This document shows positions 1 to 7,560 of a stretch of DNA of 40,794 nucleotides, piece after piece. Under the pieces are notes generated by a model, which searched no databases, was not told where the DNA came from, and saw only the letters and a program-made list of their open reading frames with translations. The DNA is from Prevotella sp. UBA2850. GTDB taxonomy: Bacteria > Bacteroidota > Bacteroidia > Bacteroidales > Bacteroidaceae. The stretch lies in the NCBI GenBank assembly GCA_002350805.1, contig DEFO01000024.1, positions 1-40,794 on the forward strand. Reading direction: 5' to 3'. Both the position numbers and the translations under genes were made by a program. Position 1 is the stretch's first letter. Every line of letters begins with the position of its first letter.

Positions 1-580
1 ATTCTGCTCCTATGGGCTTATTTCTGAGTGTGTGTCTTTTCCTGTATAGTGTTGACTCCTTTTGAGCCTTGATTTGTTGATTTGTCTCTCTGATCAGGCT
101 GACTGCTTTCCTGCTTTTCTTGTCCCCTTTCCCGGGTTTGTGGACGGTTTGCCGATGTCAGCTCAGATTGAGCCCACATACCACTAAGTCTGCTCAAATA
201 TGCCTCCGGTGGCTTAACCGGCGCAAAACTGCGCCCGTCGCTTTCCCCGCGCGCACAACTATGCCGTCTGGAAAACTCTGAACATCCTCTGAGTTTCCCG
301 AGGGCTGCTCGGCGCATTTAGAGTTGAGAACTGAGAGCGGAGAACTGAGAGGTATGATTACCTTATGAGCTGAGAACAGAGAAGACTCTACCCAGCAGCG
401 GTTACCCCTGAAGCTGGAGAAAAAATCTGTGAAAATCCGTGGCATCTGTGTGACTTAAAAATTGAGTATTATATAAATCGGTGTAAATCTGTGTAATCTG
501 TGGGAAAATGTCAAGAAAAACGAAATTTTTTATCGCGACCCCCCGAAAATAGTGCGGAAAACGCTTGCATATTACTGGAA
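1..580. other. Repeat-rich intergenic region, no supported gene
   Basis: No reading frame here has recognisable protein features. The stretch around 320-385 has purine-rich repeats of the type GAGAACTGAGA, and 422-505 has spaced copies of ATCTGTG, ATCCGTG and ATCGGTG. The open frames on the minus strand look like chance frames through repeat-like DNA. No tRNA, terminator or end of an upstream gene could be recognised at the left edge. Confidence 0.5.
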
Positions 581-582
581 AA

Positions 583-726
583 ATGAGTAACTTTGTAGGT
601 GCAAGAGAGCCTCAGGAACCTGCAAAACTCCAGGACTCCGACAACGGTCGAAAGCGCGCCGGCCTGCGTCAGAAATCCTCTGTACACCAGGAACTTAAGC
701 ACTCCTTGCAATCCGATCAGAAATAA
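583..726 (+). other. Candidate small RNA or 47-codon small ORF
   Basis: TAACTTTG at 588-595 fits the Bacteroidota -7 element and would start a transcript near 600. The predicted RNA begins with TGCAAG (600-605), which pairs with CTTGCA (705-710); a small hairpin CGAC-AACG-GTCG lies inside. The same DNA also holds an ATG at 583 that stays open to TAA at 724-726, giving a hydrophilic 47-residue peptide starting MSNFVGAREP. The two readings compete, because the promoter would sit inside the start of the ORF and its transcript would lack the ATG. I recognise no family for either. Confidence 0.3.
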
Positions 727-747
727 AAATCTTTGTGGTTTCCCCGC

Positions 748-1569
748 TCACCCAGCCGTCTGCCGCTGGCGCACAGCCTCGAACAGCAGGATGGCTGCCG
801 ACACGGAGACGTTCAACGAGTCGAGACGCCCGAGCATGGGAATGCGGATATGAGCCGTGGCTGCCTGCCGCCATACGTCGGTCAGACCCGTCGACTCGGT
901 GCCCATGACGATGGCCGTAGGGCCTCGCATGTCGGTGTCGTAGTAGAGACGCGAGTCTTGCAGCTGGGCGGTAAGTATCTGTATGTGACGGTCTTGCAGG
1001 AATCGGATGCACTCTTCCGACGAGCATGCCACACAGGGCACGGTGAAGATGGCTCCGATGCTCGAGCGGATGAGGTTGGGATTGTAGAGGTCGGTAAGGG
1101 GGTCGCAAATCACGACACCCTCTGCACGGGCCGCATCGGCAGAGCGCAGCACGGCACCCAGGTTGCCAGGTTTCTCCACTCGTTCGAGCACGATGATGAG
1201 CGGACTGTCAGTCAGCTGCAGATCGCCGAGCGTCAGCGAGCGAGCCACCACCTCGGCCACCACTCCCTCGGTGCTGCCCCGGTAGGCTATCTTCTCGTAG
1301 ATGTCGCGCGACACCTCAAACAAGCGCGTGCCTGCGGGCAAGGCTGCCAGCACCGACGAGGCATCGCCGGCTTGCTCCTGGAGCACCGAAGGGCAGTAGA
1401 ACACGGTGTCGACGGTGAATCCGGCTTGGAGACAATGCTCCAGCTCACGACGGCCCTCGACGACAAACAATCCCGACTGGCGCCGCTCAGCCGATTTCTG
1501 CTGAAGGGCCAGCAAACGCTTGATCTTGGGATTCTGCGCACTGGTGATAAGACGGTCTGATGTGTTCAT
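748..1569 (-). CDS. TrmH/SpoU-family RNA 2'-O-methyltransferase
   Basis: The 273-residue product is a SpoU-class SAM-dependent methyltransferase that probably methylates a ribose 2'-OH in rRNA or tRNA. The N-terminus (SAQNPKIKRLLAL, then FVVEGRREL) resembles the RNA-binding SpoU_sub_bind domain. The knotted catalytic domain carries EKPGNLGAVLRSADA (motif 1), AIVMGTESTGL (motif 2) and LDSLNVSVSAAILLFEA (motif 3). The start at 1569 (MNTSDRL) is chosen because homologues begin there and a -7 element lies about 30 bases upstream; the frame runs further up but only through promoter DNA. Which nucleotide it modifies cannot be read from sequence; RlmB-like and TsnR-like enzymes are alternatives. It is divergent from mutY. 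Confidence 0.88.
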   Translation of the reverse strand: MNTSDRLITSAQNPKIKRLLALQQKSAERRQSGLFVVEGRRELEHCLQAGFTVDTVFYCPSVLQEQAGDASSVLAALPAGTRLFEVSRDIYEKIAYRGSTEGVVAEVVARSLTLGDLQLTDSPLIIVLERVEKPGNLGAVLRSADAARAEGVVICDPLTDLYNPNLIRSSIGAIFTVPCVACSSEECIRFLQDRHIQILTAQLQDSRLYYDTDMRGPTAIVMGTESTGLTDVWRQAATAHIRIPMLGRLDSLNVSVSAAILLFEAVRQRQTAG

Positions 1570-1597
1570 TATATATATAATAATGTGATGACGGGTG

Positions 1598-1605
1598 CAA
1601 AGGTA
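1598..1605 (-). promoter_or_regulatory. -7 element for the RNA methyltransferase gene
   Basis: Read on the minus strand this is TACCTTTG, matching TAnnTTTG of Bacteroidota housekeeping promoters, about 30 bases before the start codon. Confidence 0.6.
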
Positions 1606-1690
1606 GGAAAAAATATTGAAATGCGTGGCACCCGACCATGAAAAACCGACAAATGAGCAGCAATCGTTTGGCCGATTGGATTTTTCTTTG

Positions 1691-1698
1691 TAGATTTG
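1691..1698 (+). promoter_or_regulatory. -7 element for mutY
   Basis: TAGATTTG matches TAnnTTTG, with TTTG at 1667-1670 as a possible -33 element. It lies about 105 bases before the preferred start, so the leader is rather long. Confidence 0.5.
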
Positions 1699-1804
1699 CA
1701 TCATTGAAAAATCAACCCAAACCCCATTCTCCGTTCGGTATGCCACTTGCGGCCAGCCGACAGGATGAGGCGATTTGCTTATCAAAAACAGCTTTACCAC
1801 GACT

Positions 1805-2851
1805 ATGACGAACGGCTTTGCCACCACCATCCTCAAGTGGTTTGCCGCCAACGGGCGCGAGCTGCCCTGGCGCGACACCCGCGACCCGTATGCCATCTGG
1901 CTGAGCGAGATCATTCTGCAACAGACGCGCATCCAGCAGGGACAGGCCTACTGGGAGCGGTTCATGCGGCGCTGGCCCACCGTGGGCGACCTGGCGCGTG
2001 CCACCGAAGACGAGGTGCTGCGCGAATGGCAGGGACTGGGCTACTACTCGAGGGCGCGCAACCTGCACAAGGCGGCTCGGCAGATAGCAGAGGCAGGACA
2101 GTTTCCGCAGACGCTTGAGGGCATCCGCCAACTGAAGGGCGTGGGCGACTATACGGCTGCCGCCATCGGCTCGTTTGCCTTCGGACTGCCGGCCGCTGTG
2201 GTCGACGGCAATGTCTACCGGGTGCTGGCACGCTATTTCGGCATCGGTACACCCATCAACACCACCGAGGGCAAGAAGACCTTCACGGCGCTGGCCCAAG
2301 AGCTGCTGCCCCAGAACGAGGCGGCCGCCTACAACCAGGGCATGATGGACTTCGGGGCCCTGCAATGCACGCCTCAGTCGCCCAAATGCGCCACTTGTCC
2401 GCTGGCAGAGACCTGCTCGGCCTTGCGGGAGGGACGCACCGGCGAACTGCCCGTGAAACTGAGAAAGCTGACTGTCAAGACCCGCCACCTGCGCTATTTC
2501 TACCTGCGTTGCAACGGCGAGACCGCCATCCGCCGACGGCCGGCAGGCGACATCTGGCAGGGACTGTGGGAGCCGTTCCTGACCGAGGACGAGGGCATGC
2601 CCGACTGGGTGGACGACAACTGCCGACTGACCCTCATCGCCGAGGGCGTGAAGCATGTGCTCACCCATCGCATCCTGATGGCCGACTGCTATCTGGCCGA
2701 GGTGAGCAGCAAGCCGCAACTGCCCGACGACTACATTTGGGTGGGCGAAAGCAACCTTCAGCAATACGCCATTCCACGCCTGGTGGAAATTCTTTTCGAA
2801 AAGGTAGGCCAAGCCTGCCCGGAACCCGCAAAAGAGAGCGAAAAAGACTGA
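1805..2851 (+). CDS. mutY: A/G-specific adenine DNA glycosylase MutY
   Basis: MutY removes adenine mispaired with 8-oxoguanine, protecting against G-to-T change. The 348-residue product has the family order. An N-terminal catalytic domain carries WLSEIILQQTR with the catalytic Glu. A helix-hairpin-helix (LKGVGDYTAAAIGSFAFG) is followed by VVDGNVYRVLAR with the catalytic Asp. The 4Fe-4S ligands are spaced C-x6-C-x2-C-x5-C (CTPQSPKCATCPLAETC). A C-terminal NUDIX-like 8-oxoG recognition domain completes it. An in-frame TTG at 1775 would add ten residues, but the ATG at 1805 matches where family members begin. It is GC-rich compared with the Sus genes. tatA follows from its own promoter. Confidence 0.95.
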   Translation: MTNGFATTILKWFAANGRELPWRDTRDPYAIWLSEIILQQTRIQQGQAYWERFMRRWPTVGDLARATEDEVLREWQGLGYYSRARNLHKAARQIAEAGQFPQTLEGIRQLKGVGDYTAAAIGSFAFGLPAAVVDGNVYRVLARYFGIGTPINTTEGKKTFTALAQELLPQNEAAAYNQGMMDFGALQCTPQSPKCATCPLAETCSALREGRTGELPVKLRKLTVKTRHLRYFYLRCNGETAIRRRPAGDIWQGLWEPFLTEDEGMPDWVDDNCRLTLIAEGVKHVLTHRILMADCYLAEVSSKPQLPDDYIWVGESNLQQYAIPRLVEILFEKVGQACPEPAKESEKD

Positions 2852-2900
2852 CTGATAGAAAGATTCGGAATGAAAAGTTGGCCGTTTCAAAGAAAAACAC

Positions 2901-2908
2901 TATCTTTG
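2901..2908 (+). promoter_or_regulatory. -7 element of the tat operon
   Basis: TATCTTTG fits TAnnTTTG and lies 31 bases before the first tatA ATG, with a TTGG about 20 bases further upstream as a -33 candidate. No other clear promoter or terminator is seen until 6997, so four genes probably share it. Confidence 0.6.
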
Positions 2909-2939
2909 TCAACGCAAAACAACAAATAACAAAAAACTT

Positions 2940-3161
2940 ATGTTCTCCACACTAGAAATGAGCATTATCGCAATGATAGGCACCCAAGAGATCATCATTC
3001 TCGCCCTCGTCATCCTGCTGCTGTTCGGAGGAAAGAAAATCCCCGAGCTCATGAAGGGACTGGGCAAGGGCGTGAAGAGTTTCAAGGAGGGTGTCAACGG
3101 TATTGAAGACTCGCTCGGCGACGAGAAAAACGACGCGAAGAAAGAGAGCGGAAAGGAATGA
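2940..3161 (+). CDS. tatA: Twin-arginine translocase subunit TatA
   Basis: This 73-residue protein forms the pore-associated oligomer of the Tat system, which exports folded, often cofactor-bearing proteins. It has a single short N-terminal membrane helix (IIILALVILLLFGG). The conserved hinge and amphipathic helix follow (FGGKKIPELMKGLGKGVKSF), and the tail is charged. No separate TatB is present, as is usual in Bacteroidota, where one TatA-type protein is thought to do both jobs. Starts at 2958 (MSII) and 2976 (MIGTQE) are possible; the last gives the family's usual N-terminus. The stop overlaps the tatC start by four bases, indicating coupled translation. Confidence 0.93.
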   Translation: MFSTLEMSIIAMIGTQEIIILALVILLLFGGKKIPELMKGLGKGVKSFKEGVNGIEDSLGDEKNDAKKESGKE

Positions 3162-3931
3162 CGCATCAGCCAATGAACGACGATCAGGCCACGGGCACGT
3201 TCTGGGACCATCTGGACGAGTTGCGCGGCTGCCTCATCCGCATGCTCATAGCCATTGCCGTCCTGGCACTGGTGGCGTTCGGCATGAAAGAGACGTTGTT
3301 TGACATCGTGCTGGCACCGAGAGACAGCAGTTTCATCACTTACCGCCTGCTGGGAGTGAGCCCCTTCAGCATTCACCTGATGAACACGGGGCTTACCGAG
3401 CAGTTCATGATTCACATGAGAACGGCCGTCTATGCCGGTGTGCTGCTGGCATCGCCCTACCTGCTCTACGAGGTGTTCCGGTTCGTCAGTCCTGCCCTCT
3501 ACCAGAACGAGCGGCGCTACGCAGGGAGAATAGTGGGCAGCGCCTACCTGATGTTCATCGTGGGCACGCTGCTGAACTATTTCCTGGTGTTTCCGCTGAC
3601 GGTGCGCTTCCTGGGCACCTACCAAGTGAGCGCCGACGTGGCCAACATGCTGACCCTACAGTCGTATATGGACACGCTGCTGATGATGAGCCTGGTGATG
3701 GGCGTGGTGTTCGAGCTGCCCGTGGTCTGCTGGGTGATGGCCCGCATGGGACTCATCAACGACCGCCACATGAGCCAATACCGCCGCCACGCCATTGTCA
3801 TCATCCTGATCGTGGCAGCCGTCATCACCCCGACAGCCGACGCCTTCACGCTGTTTGTGGTGGCGCTCCCCATCTGGCTGCTCTACGAACTGAGCATTGC
3901 CATCGTTAGAATGACCATTGGCAATAAGTAA
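3158..3931 (+). CDS. tatC: Twin-arginine translocase subunit TatC
   Basis: TatC is the membrane receptor that binds the twin-arginine signal. The 257-residue product has the usual length and about six hydrophobic helices. The cytoplasmic N-terminus FWDHLDELRGCLIR is the hallmark TatC motif; FRFVSPALYQNERR and the late VITPTADAFTLFVVALPIWLLYE segment are also family-typical. It overlaps tatA (ATGA) and precedes two genes for a likely Tat-dependent redox pair. The last codons (RMTIGNK) are the first copy of a 23-bp tandem repeat that continues past the stop, so the extreme C-terminus may vary between strains. Confidence 0.95.
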   Translation: MTHQPMNDDQATGTFWDHLDELRGCLIRMLIAIAVLALVAFGMKETLFDIVLAPRDSSFITYRLLGVSPFSIHLMNTGLTEQFMIHMRTAVYAGVLLASPYLLYEVFRFVSPALYQNERRYAGRIVGSAYLMFIVGTLLNYFLVFPLTVRFLGTYQVSADVANMLTLQSYMDTLLMMSLVMGVVFELPVVCWVMARMGLINDRHMSQYRRHAIVIILIVAAVITPTADAFTLFVVALPIWLLYELSIAIVRMTIGNK

Positions 3932-3998
3932 GAATGACCATTGGAATGTCGCAAGAATGACCATTGGCAAGTCGCAAGAATTACATTAGCAACAAGAT
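3907..3998 (+). repeat. 23-bp tandem repeat starting inside the tatC 3' end
   Basis: The core AGAATGACCATTGG occurs at 3908-3921, 3931-3944 and 3954-3967, with a decayed copy (AGAATTACATTAG) at 3977-3989. The spacing is 23 bp. The first copy is coding sequence for the TatC C-terminus; the second overlaps the stop codon. Confidence 0.85.
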
Positions 3999-4007
3999 AC
4001 AGAAAAT

Positions 4008-5501
4008 ATGACGCTTAAGAAAATCAGAACTGCTCTGGCAGCAGTATTCTTTGTACTCATTACGCTGTTGTTCCTCGATTTCACGGGGACGCTGCACCAT
4101 TGGCTGGGATGGATGGCCAAAATACAGTTCCTGCCGGCAGTGCTGGCATTGAATGCCGCCGTCATCATTGGCCTGGTCGTGCTGACGCTGGTCTTCGGGC
4201 GCATTTATTGCTCGGTGATCTGCCCGCTGGGTGTATTCCAGGATGTGATTGCCTGGCTGCACAACCGTCGCAAGAAGAACCGCTACACCTACTCGAAAGC
4301 CATCAGCTGGCTGCGCTACACCATGCTGGGCGTGCTCGTGGTGGCATTGGCAGCCGGTGTCGGCTCCATCGTGCAGCTGCTGGCGCCCTATAGCGCTTAC
4401 GGACGAATAGCCACGATGATATTCCAGCCGATATGGAAAGCGGGCAACAATGTGCTGGCTGCCATCGCCGAGCGAGTGGACAGCTATGCCTTCTACACCG
4501 TCGACGTGTGGACGAAAAGCATTCCAACGCTCGTCATAGCCATCGTCACACTGGTCGTGGTCGTCGTCCTGGCATGGAAGCATGGCCGCACCTATTGCAA
4601 CACCATCTGCCCGGTAGGCACCGTGCTGAGTTTCTTCAGCCGTTTCTCTTGGCTGAAAATCCGTTTCGACGAGGACAAATGCCGCAACTGCTCGTTGTGC
4701 ACGAAGAACTGCAAGGCTTCCTGCATCGACTTCAAGAACCACAAGGTGGACTACAGCCGGTGCGTGGTGTGCGGCGACTGCATCAGCAGTTGTAAGTTCG
4801 GAGCGCTGAAGTACACGGCCAAGAAAGTCACAGCCAGCCACGCCAGTCAGGACGCTCAGGCCGACACAACCGTCGACAAGGGCAAGCGCTCGTTCCTCAT
4901 CGGCACGGCATTGGTGACCACAGCCGCTATGGCCCAGGAGAAGATGAAAGTGGACGGCGGACTGGCCAAGATAGAAGACAAGGTGGCGCCCAAGCGGCAG
5001 ACACCCATCACCCCGCCGGGCTCCATCAGCGCACGCAACATGGCTACCCGTTGCACGGGCTGCCAACTCTGTGTGTCGGAATGCCCGAACGATGTGCTGC
5101 GGCCAGGTACCGACCTGATGAACCTCATGCAGCCCGTCATGTCGTATGAGAAAGGCTACTGCCGACCCGAATGCACACGCTGCTCGGAGGTATGTCCGGC
5201 AGGCGCCATCAAGCCCATCAGCAAGGAGGCCAAGTCGTCGACACAGATTGGTCATGCCGTGTGGATCAAGAAGAACTGCATCCCCCTGAAAGACGGCGTG
5301 GAGTGCGGCAACTGTGCCCGCCACTGTCCAACGGGAGCCATCGAGATGGTACCGTCGGACCCCGACGACGAGGAGAGCGCTTTCGTTCCGGCCGTCAACG
5401 AGGAGATGTGCATTGGCTGTGGTGCCTGCGAGAACCTCTGCCCGGCACGCCCCTTCCCTGCCATCTATGTGGAAGGACACGAGGTGCACAAGGAGAATTA
5501 A
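4008..5501 (+). CDS. Membrane polyferredoxin, NapH/NapG-like fusion
   Basis: This 497-residue protein probably moves electrons from the quinol pool or a cytoplasmic donor across the membrane. Residues 7-25, 44-64, 103-125 and 172-191 are membrane helices. Each half of this section ends with a NapH-type CxxxCP motif (C68/C72 and C197/C201). Two ferredoxin-like 4Fe-4S motifs follow at C225-C239 and C252-C262. After a second short hydrophobic stretch (residues 293-310) the C-terminal half carries further cysteine clusters near 349-359, 385-396, 433-440 and 468-478, as in NapG/MauM-type ferredoxins. It lies 76 bp after tatC and 39 bp before the Fe-S aldo/keto reductase, which suggests it supplies that enzyme. 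The partner and direction of electron flow are inference. Confidence 0.85.
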   Translation: MTLKKIRTALAAVFFVLITLLFLDFTGTLHHWLGWMAKIQFLPAVLALNAAVIIGLVVLTLVFGRIYCSVICPLGVFQDVIAWLHNRRKKNRYTYSKAISWLRYTMLGVLVVALAAGVGSIVQLLAPYSAYGRIATMIFQPIWKAGNNVLAAIAERVDSYAFYTVDVWTKSIPTLVIAIVTLVVVVVLAWKHGRTYCNTICPVGTVLSFFSRFSWLKIRFDEDKCRNCSLCTKNCKASCIDFKNHKVDYSRCVVCGDCISSCKFGALKYTAKKVTASHASQDAQADTTVDKGKRSFLIGTALVTTAAMAQEKMKVDGGLAKIEDKVAPKRQTPITPPGSISARNMATRCTGCQLCVSECPNDVLRPGTDLMNLMQPVMSYEKGYCRPECTRCSEVCPAGAIKPISKEAKSSTQIGHAVWIKKNCIPLKDGVECGNCARHCPTGAIEMVPSDPDDEESAFVPAVNEEMCIGCGACENLCPARPFPAIYVEGHEVHKEN

Positions 5502-5540
5502 GTTTGGTTGATGTATGAATGTTAATGATTGAGAACCGAT

Positions 5541-6974
5541 ATGGGAAAAAACGATATCACACGCCGCAAGTTCCTCAAGATGTTTGGAATGGGAACAGTG
5601 GCTACGGCCGCAACGCTGACAGGATGCAAGCAGGCTGCTGACAAGGCCGTGGAGGACGACTACAAGAAACAAGTGGAGCCGGCCAAGGGCCAGATGACCT
5701 ACCGGACGACACCCACGACCAAAGACAAGGTGTCGCTGCTCGGATTCGGCATGATGCGACTGCCCACCGTGCCCGGCAAAGACGAGAAAGGCGAGAACAC
5801 AGAGGTCATCGACCAGGAGCAGGTGAACAAGCTGGTGGACTATGCGATGGAGCACGGCGTCAACTACTTCGACACCGCACCCGTCTACAGCATGGGACTC
5901 TCTGAGCGCGCCACGGGCATTGCCCTGCACCGCCATCCCCGCGACAGCTATTTTGTGGCCACGAAGATGTCGAACTTCGACAACAGCGTGAAGACGAAAG
6001 CCGCGTCGATGGAGATGTTCAACCGCTCGCTGAAAGAGCTGCAGGTAGACTATATCGACTACTATCTGCTCCACTCTGTGGGCGGCGGAGGCATGGACAA
6101 CTTCAACTCGCGCTACATCGACAATGGCGTGCTCGACTGGCTGCTCGAACAGCGCAAGCAGGGGAAAATACGCAACCTGGGATTCTCGTATCATGGCGAC
6201 ATCAAGGTGTTCGACTGGCTGCTGGAGCACAACGACAAATACCAGTGGGACTTCGTGCAGATACAGCTCAACTATCTCGACTGGGAGTATGCCAACGAGA
6301 TGAACCAAGACAACACCGACGCCTCCTATCTGTACGACGAGCTGCAGAAGCGCGGCATCCCAGCCGTCATCATGGAGCCCCTGCTGGGCGGACGACTGGC
6401 CAAGCTGCCACAGTATATTGCCAAGCAACTGAAGACGCGCGATGCCACCAAGTCGGTAGCCTCGTGGGCCTTCCGCTATGCCGGAACACCCGAGGGCGTA
6501 CTCACCGTGCTGAGCGGCATGACATACATGGAGCATCTGAAGGACAACCTGCTCTCCTACTGTCCGCTGAAACCGCTCACCGAGGAGGAGAACGAGTTCC
6601 TCTACCAGGTGGCCAAAGACATTGCCGGCTTCGAGACCATTCCCTGCAACGACTGTAAGTATTGCATGCCATGTCCCTACGGCATCGATATCCCTGCCAT
6701 CTTCGTACATTATAATAAATGTAAGAACGAAGGGACGCTGCCACGCGACGCCAACGACAAGGACTTTGCCAAGTACCGCCGACAATATCTCATCGGACTC
6801 GACCGGAGCGTGCCCAAGCTGCGGCAGGCCAACCACTGCATCCAGTGCGGACAATGCGTGCCCCACTGCCCGCAAAACATCAGGATTCCCGTCGAGCTGG
6901 AGAAGATAGACCAGTTCGTGGAGAGCCTGAAGCAAGGCACCTTCGGACAGGAAAACGAAGAAGAAGAGGCATAA
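5541..6974 (+). CDS. Tat-exported aldo/keto reductase lipoprotein with 4Fe-4S domain
   Basis: This 477-residue COG1453-type aldo/keto reductase starts with a Tat signal (TRRKFLK, residues 7-13) and a hydrophobic stretch ending LTGC, so Cys29 may be lipidated. The TIM-barrel catalytic tetrad is intact: D111 and Y116 (FDTAPVYSMG), K142 (VATKMS) and H178 (YYLLHSVG). Two C-terminal ferredoxin motifs follow, C369-x2-C-x2-C-x2-C and C433-x2-C-x2-C-x3-C. The ATG at 5541 is preferred over a TTG four codons upstream. NADPH is not expected outside the cytoplasm, so reduction through the Fe-S clusters, fed by the preceding polyferredoxin, is a reasonable inference. The substrate is unknown. Confidence 0.88.
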   Translation: MGKNDITRRKFLKMFGMGTVATAATLTGCKQAADKAVEDDYKKQVEPAKGQMTYRTTPTTKDKVSLLGFGMMRLPTVPGKDEKGENTEVIDQEQVNKLVDYAMEHGVNYFDTAPVYSMGLSERATGIALHRHPRDSYFVATKMSNFDNSVKTKAASMEMFNRSLKELQVDYIDYYLLHSVGGGGMDNFNSRYIDNGVLDWLLEQRKQGKIRNLGFSYHGDIKVFDWLLEHNDKYQWDFVQIQLNYLDWEYANEMNQDNTDASYLYDELQKRGIPAVIMEPLLGGRLAKLPQYIAKQLKTRDATKSVASWAFRYAGTPEGVLTVLSGMTYMEHLKDNLLSYCPLKPLTEEENEFLYQVAKDIAGFETIPCNDCKYCMPCPYGIDIPAIFVHYNKCKNEGTLPRDANDKDFAKYRRQYLIGLDRSVPKLRQANHCIQCGQCVPHCPQNIRIPVELEKIDQFVESLKQGTFGQENEEEEA

Positions 6975-6996
6975 TAATAAGGTGTTTCACCCTTAA

Positions 6997-7043
6997 AGTA
7001 GTGAGAATTAGCTAGTTTTAGCACAATTCTCACTGCTTTTTTA
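6997..7043 (+). terminator. Rho-independent terminator of the tat operon
   Basis: AGTAGTGAGAATT (6997-7009) pairs with AATTCTCACTGCT (7025-7037) with one G-T type mismatch, followed directly by a run of T. Confidence 0.8.
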
Positions 7044-7085
7044 TAAAAAAACCAAAATAAATTTTCATATCACGACAAAAACTTG

Positions 7086-7093
7086 TATCTTTG
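7086..7093 (+). promoter_or_regulatory. -7 element for the HU gene
   Basis: TATCTTTG followed by CAG fits TAnnTTTG; it lies 45 bases before the HU ATG and just after the terminator of the preceding operon. Confidence 0.65.
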
Positions 7094-7137
7094 CAGTCCG
7101 AAAATCAACAAGAATAATAATATAAAACATTTAAACG

Positions 7138-7425
7138 ATGACTAAAGCAGATATTATCAATCAGATAGCAGAGTCTACTGGCGTTGCAAAAAAAGATGTT
7201 TCGGCTACCGTTGAGGCATTTATGGAATGTATCAAGGGAAGCCTCATGGAGAAGGAAAACGTTTATCTCCGCGGTTTCGGAAGCTTCATCATCAAGCACA
7301 GAGCCGAGAAGACTGCCCGCAACATCTCGAAGAACACCACCATCACGATTGCCGCTCACGACTTCCCCAGCTTCAAGCCCGCCAAGAGCTTCGTTGAGAA
7401 GATGAGAGGTGACGAAGAGAAATAA
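7138..7425 (+). CDS. HU-family DNA-binding protein
   Basis: A 95-residue histone-like protein that bends DNA and helps compact the nucleoid. It has the HU/IHF fold from end to end: MTKADIINQIAESTG at the N-terminus, the central GFGSF signature (VYLRGFGSF), a basic beta-arm around residues 57-75 and the closing FKPAKSFVEKM helix. In the arm, the usual proline of the RNP motif is replaced within TARNISKNTTITIAA, so the intercalating Pro is not obvious; binding may differ from E. coli HU. It heads a unit with the small basic protein and RNase G. Confidence 0.93.
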   Translation: MTKADIINQIAESTGVAKKDVSATVEAFMECIKGSLMEKENVYLRGFGSFIIKHRAEKTARNISKNTTITIAAHDFPSFKPAKSFVEKMRGDEEK

Positions 7426-7470
7426 GAGAAACAACTAACAACATTATATAACATTAAAATTTTTAAGGCT

Positions 7471-7560
7471 ATGCCAAACGGAAAAAAGAAAAAGGGCCAC
7501 AAGATGGCAACTCACAAGCGTAAGAAGAGATTAAGAAAGAACAGACATAAGAGCAAGTAA
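7471..7560 (+). CDS. 29-residue very basic protein (AURKAIP1/COX24-like)
   Basis: The ATG at 7471 opens a 29-codon frame with 15 Lys/Arg and 3 His, containing HKRKKRLRKNRHKSK. This resembles the AURKAIP1/COX24 domain, whose eukaryotic member is mitochondrial ribosomal protein mS38 and whose short bacterial relatives associate with the ribosome. It sits 45 bp after HU and 36 bp before RNase G, and is probably co-transcribed with both. Its size would make many gene finders skip it. The ribosomal role is an inference from motif and composition only. Confidence 0.7.
   Translation: MPNGKKKKGHKMATHKRKKRLRKNRHKSK

Noticed and set aside
1570..1932. N-terminal extension of the RNA methyltransferase
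   Set aside because: The extra residues read through the divergent promoters and part of mutY; the family N-terminus begins at 1569.
1712..2890. Long open frame antisense to mutY
   Set aside because: It reads through the mutY promoter and coding region, with no family features.
3981..6935. A 984-codon open frame on the minus strand opposite the polyferredoxin and reductase genes
   Set aside because: Its product is His/Val/Leu-rich without recognisable domains. It mirrors two well-supported genes in GC-rich DNA and is a codon-bias shadow.
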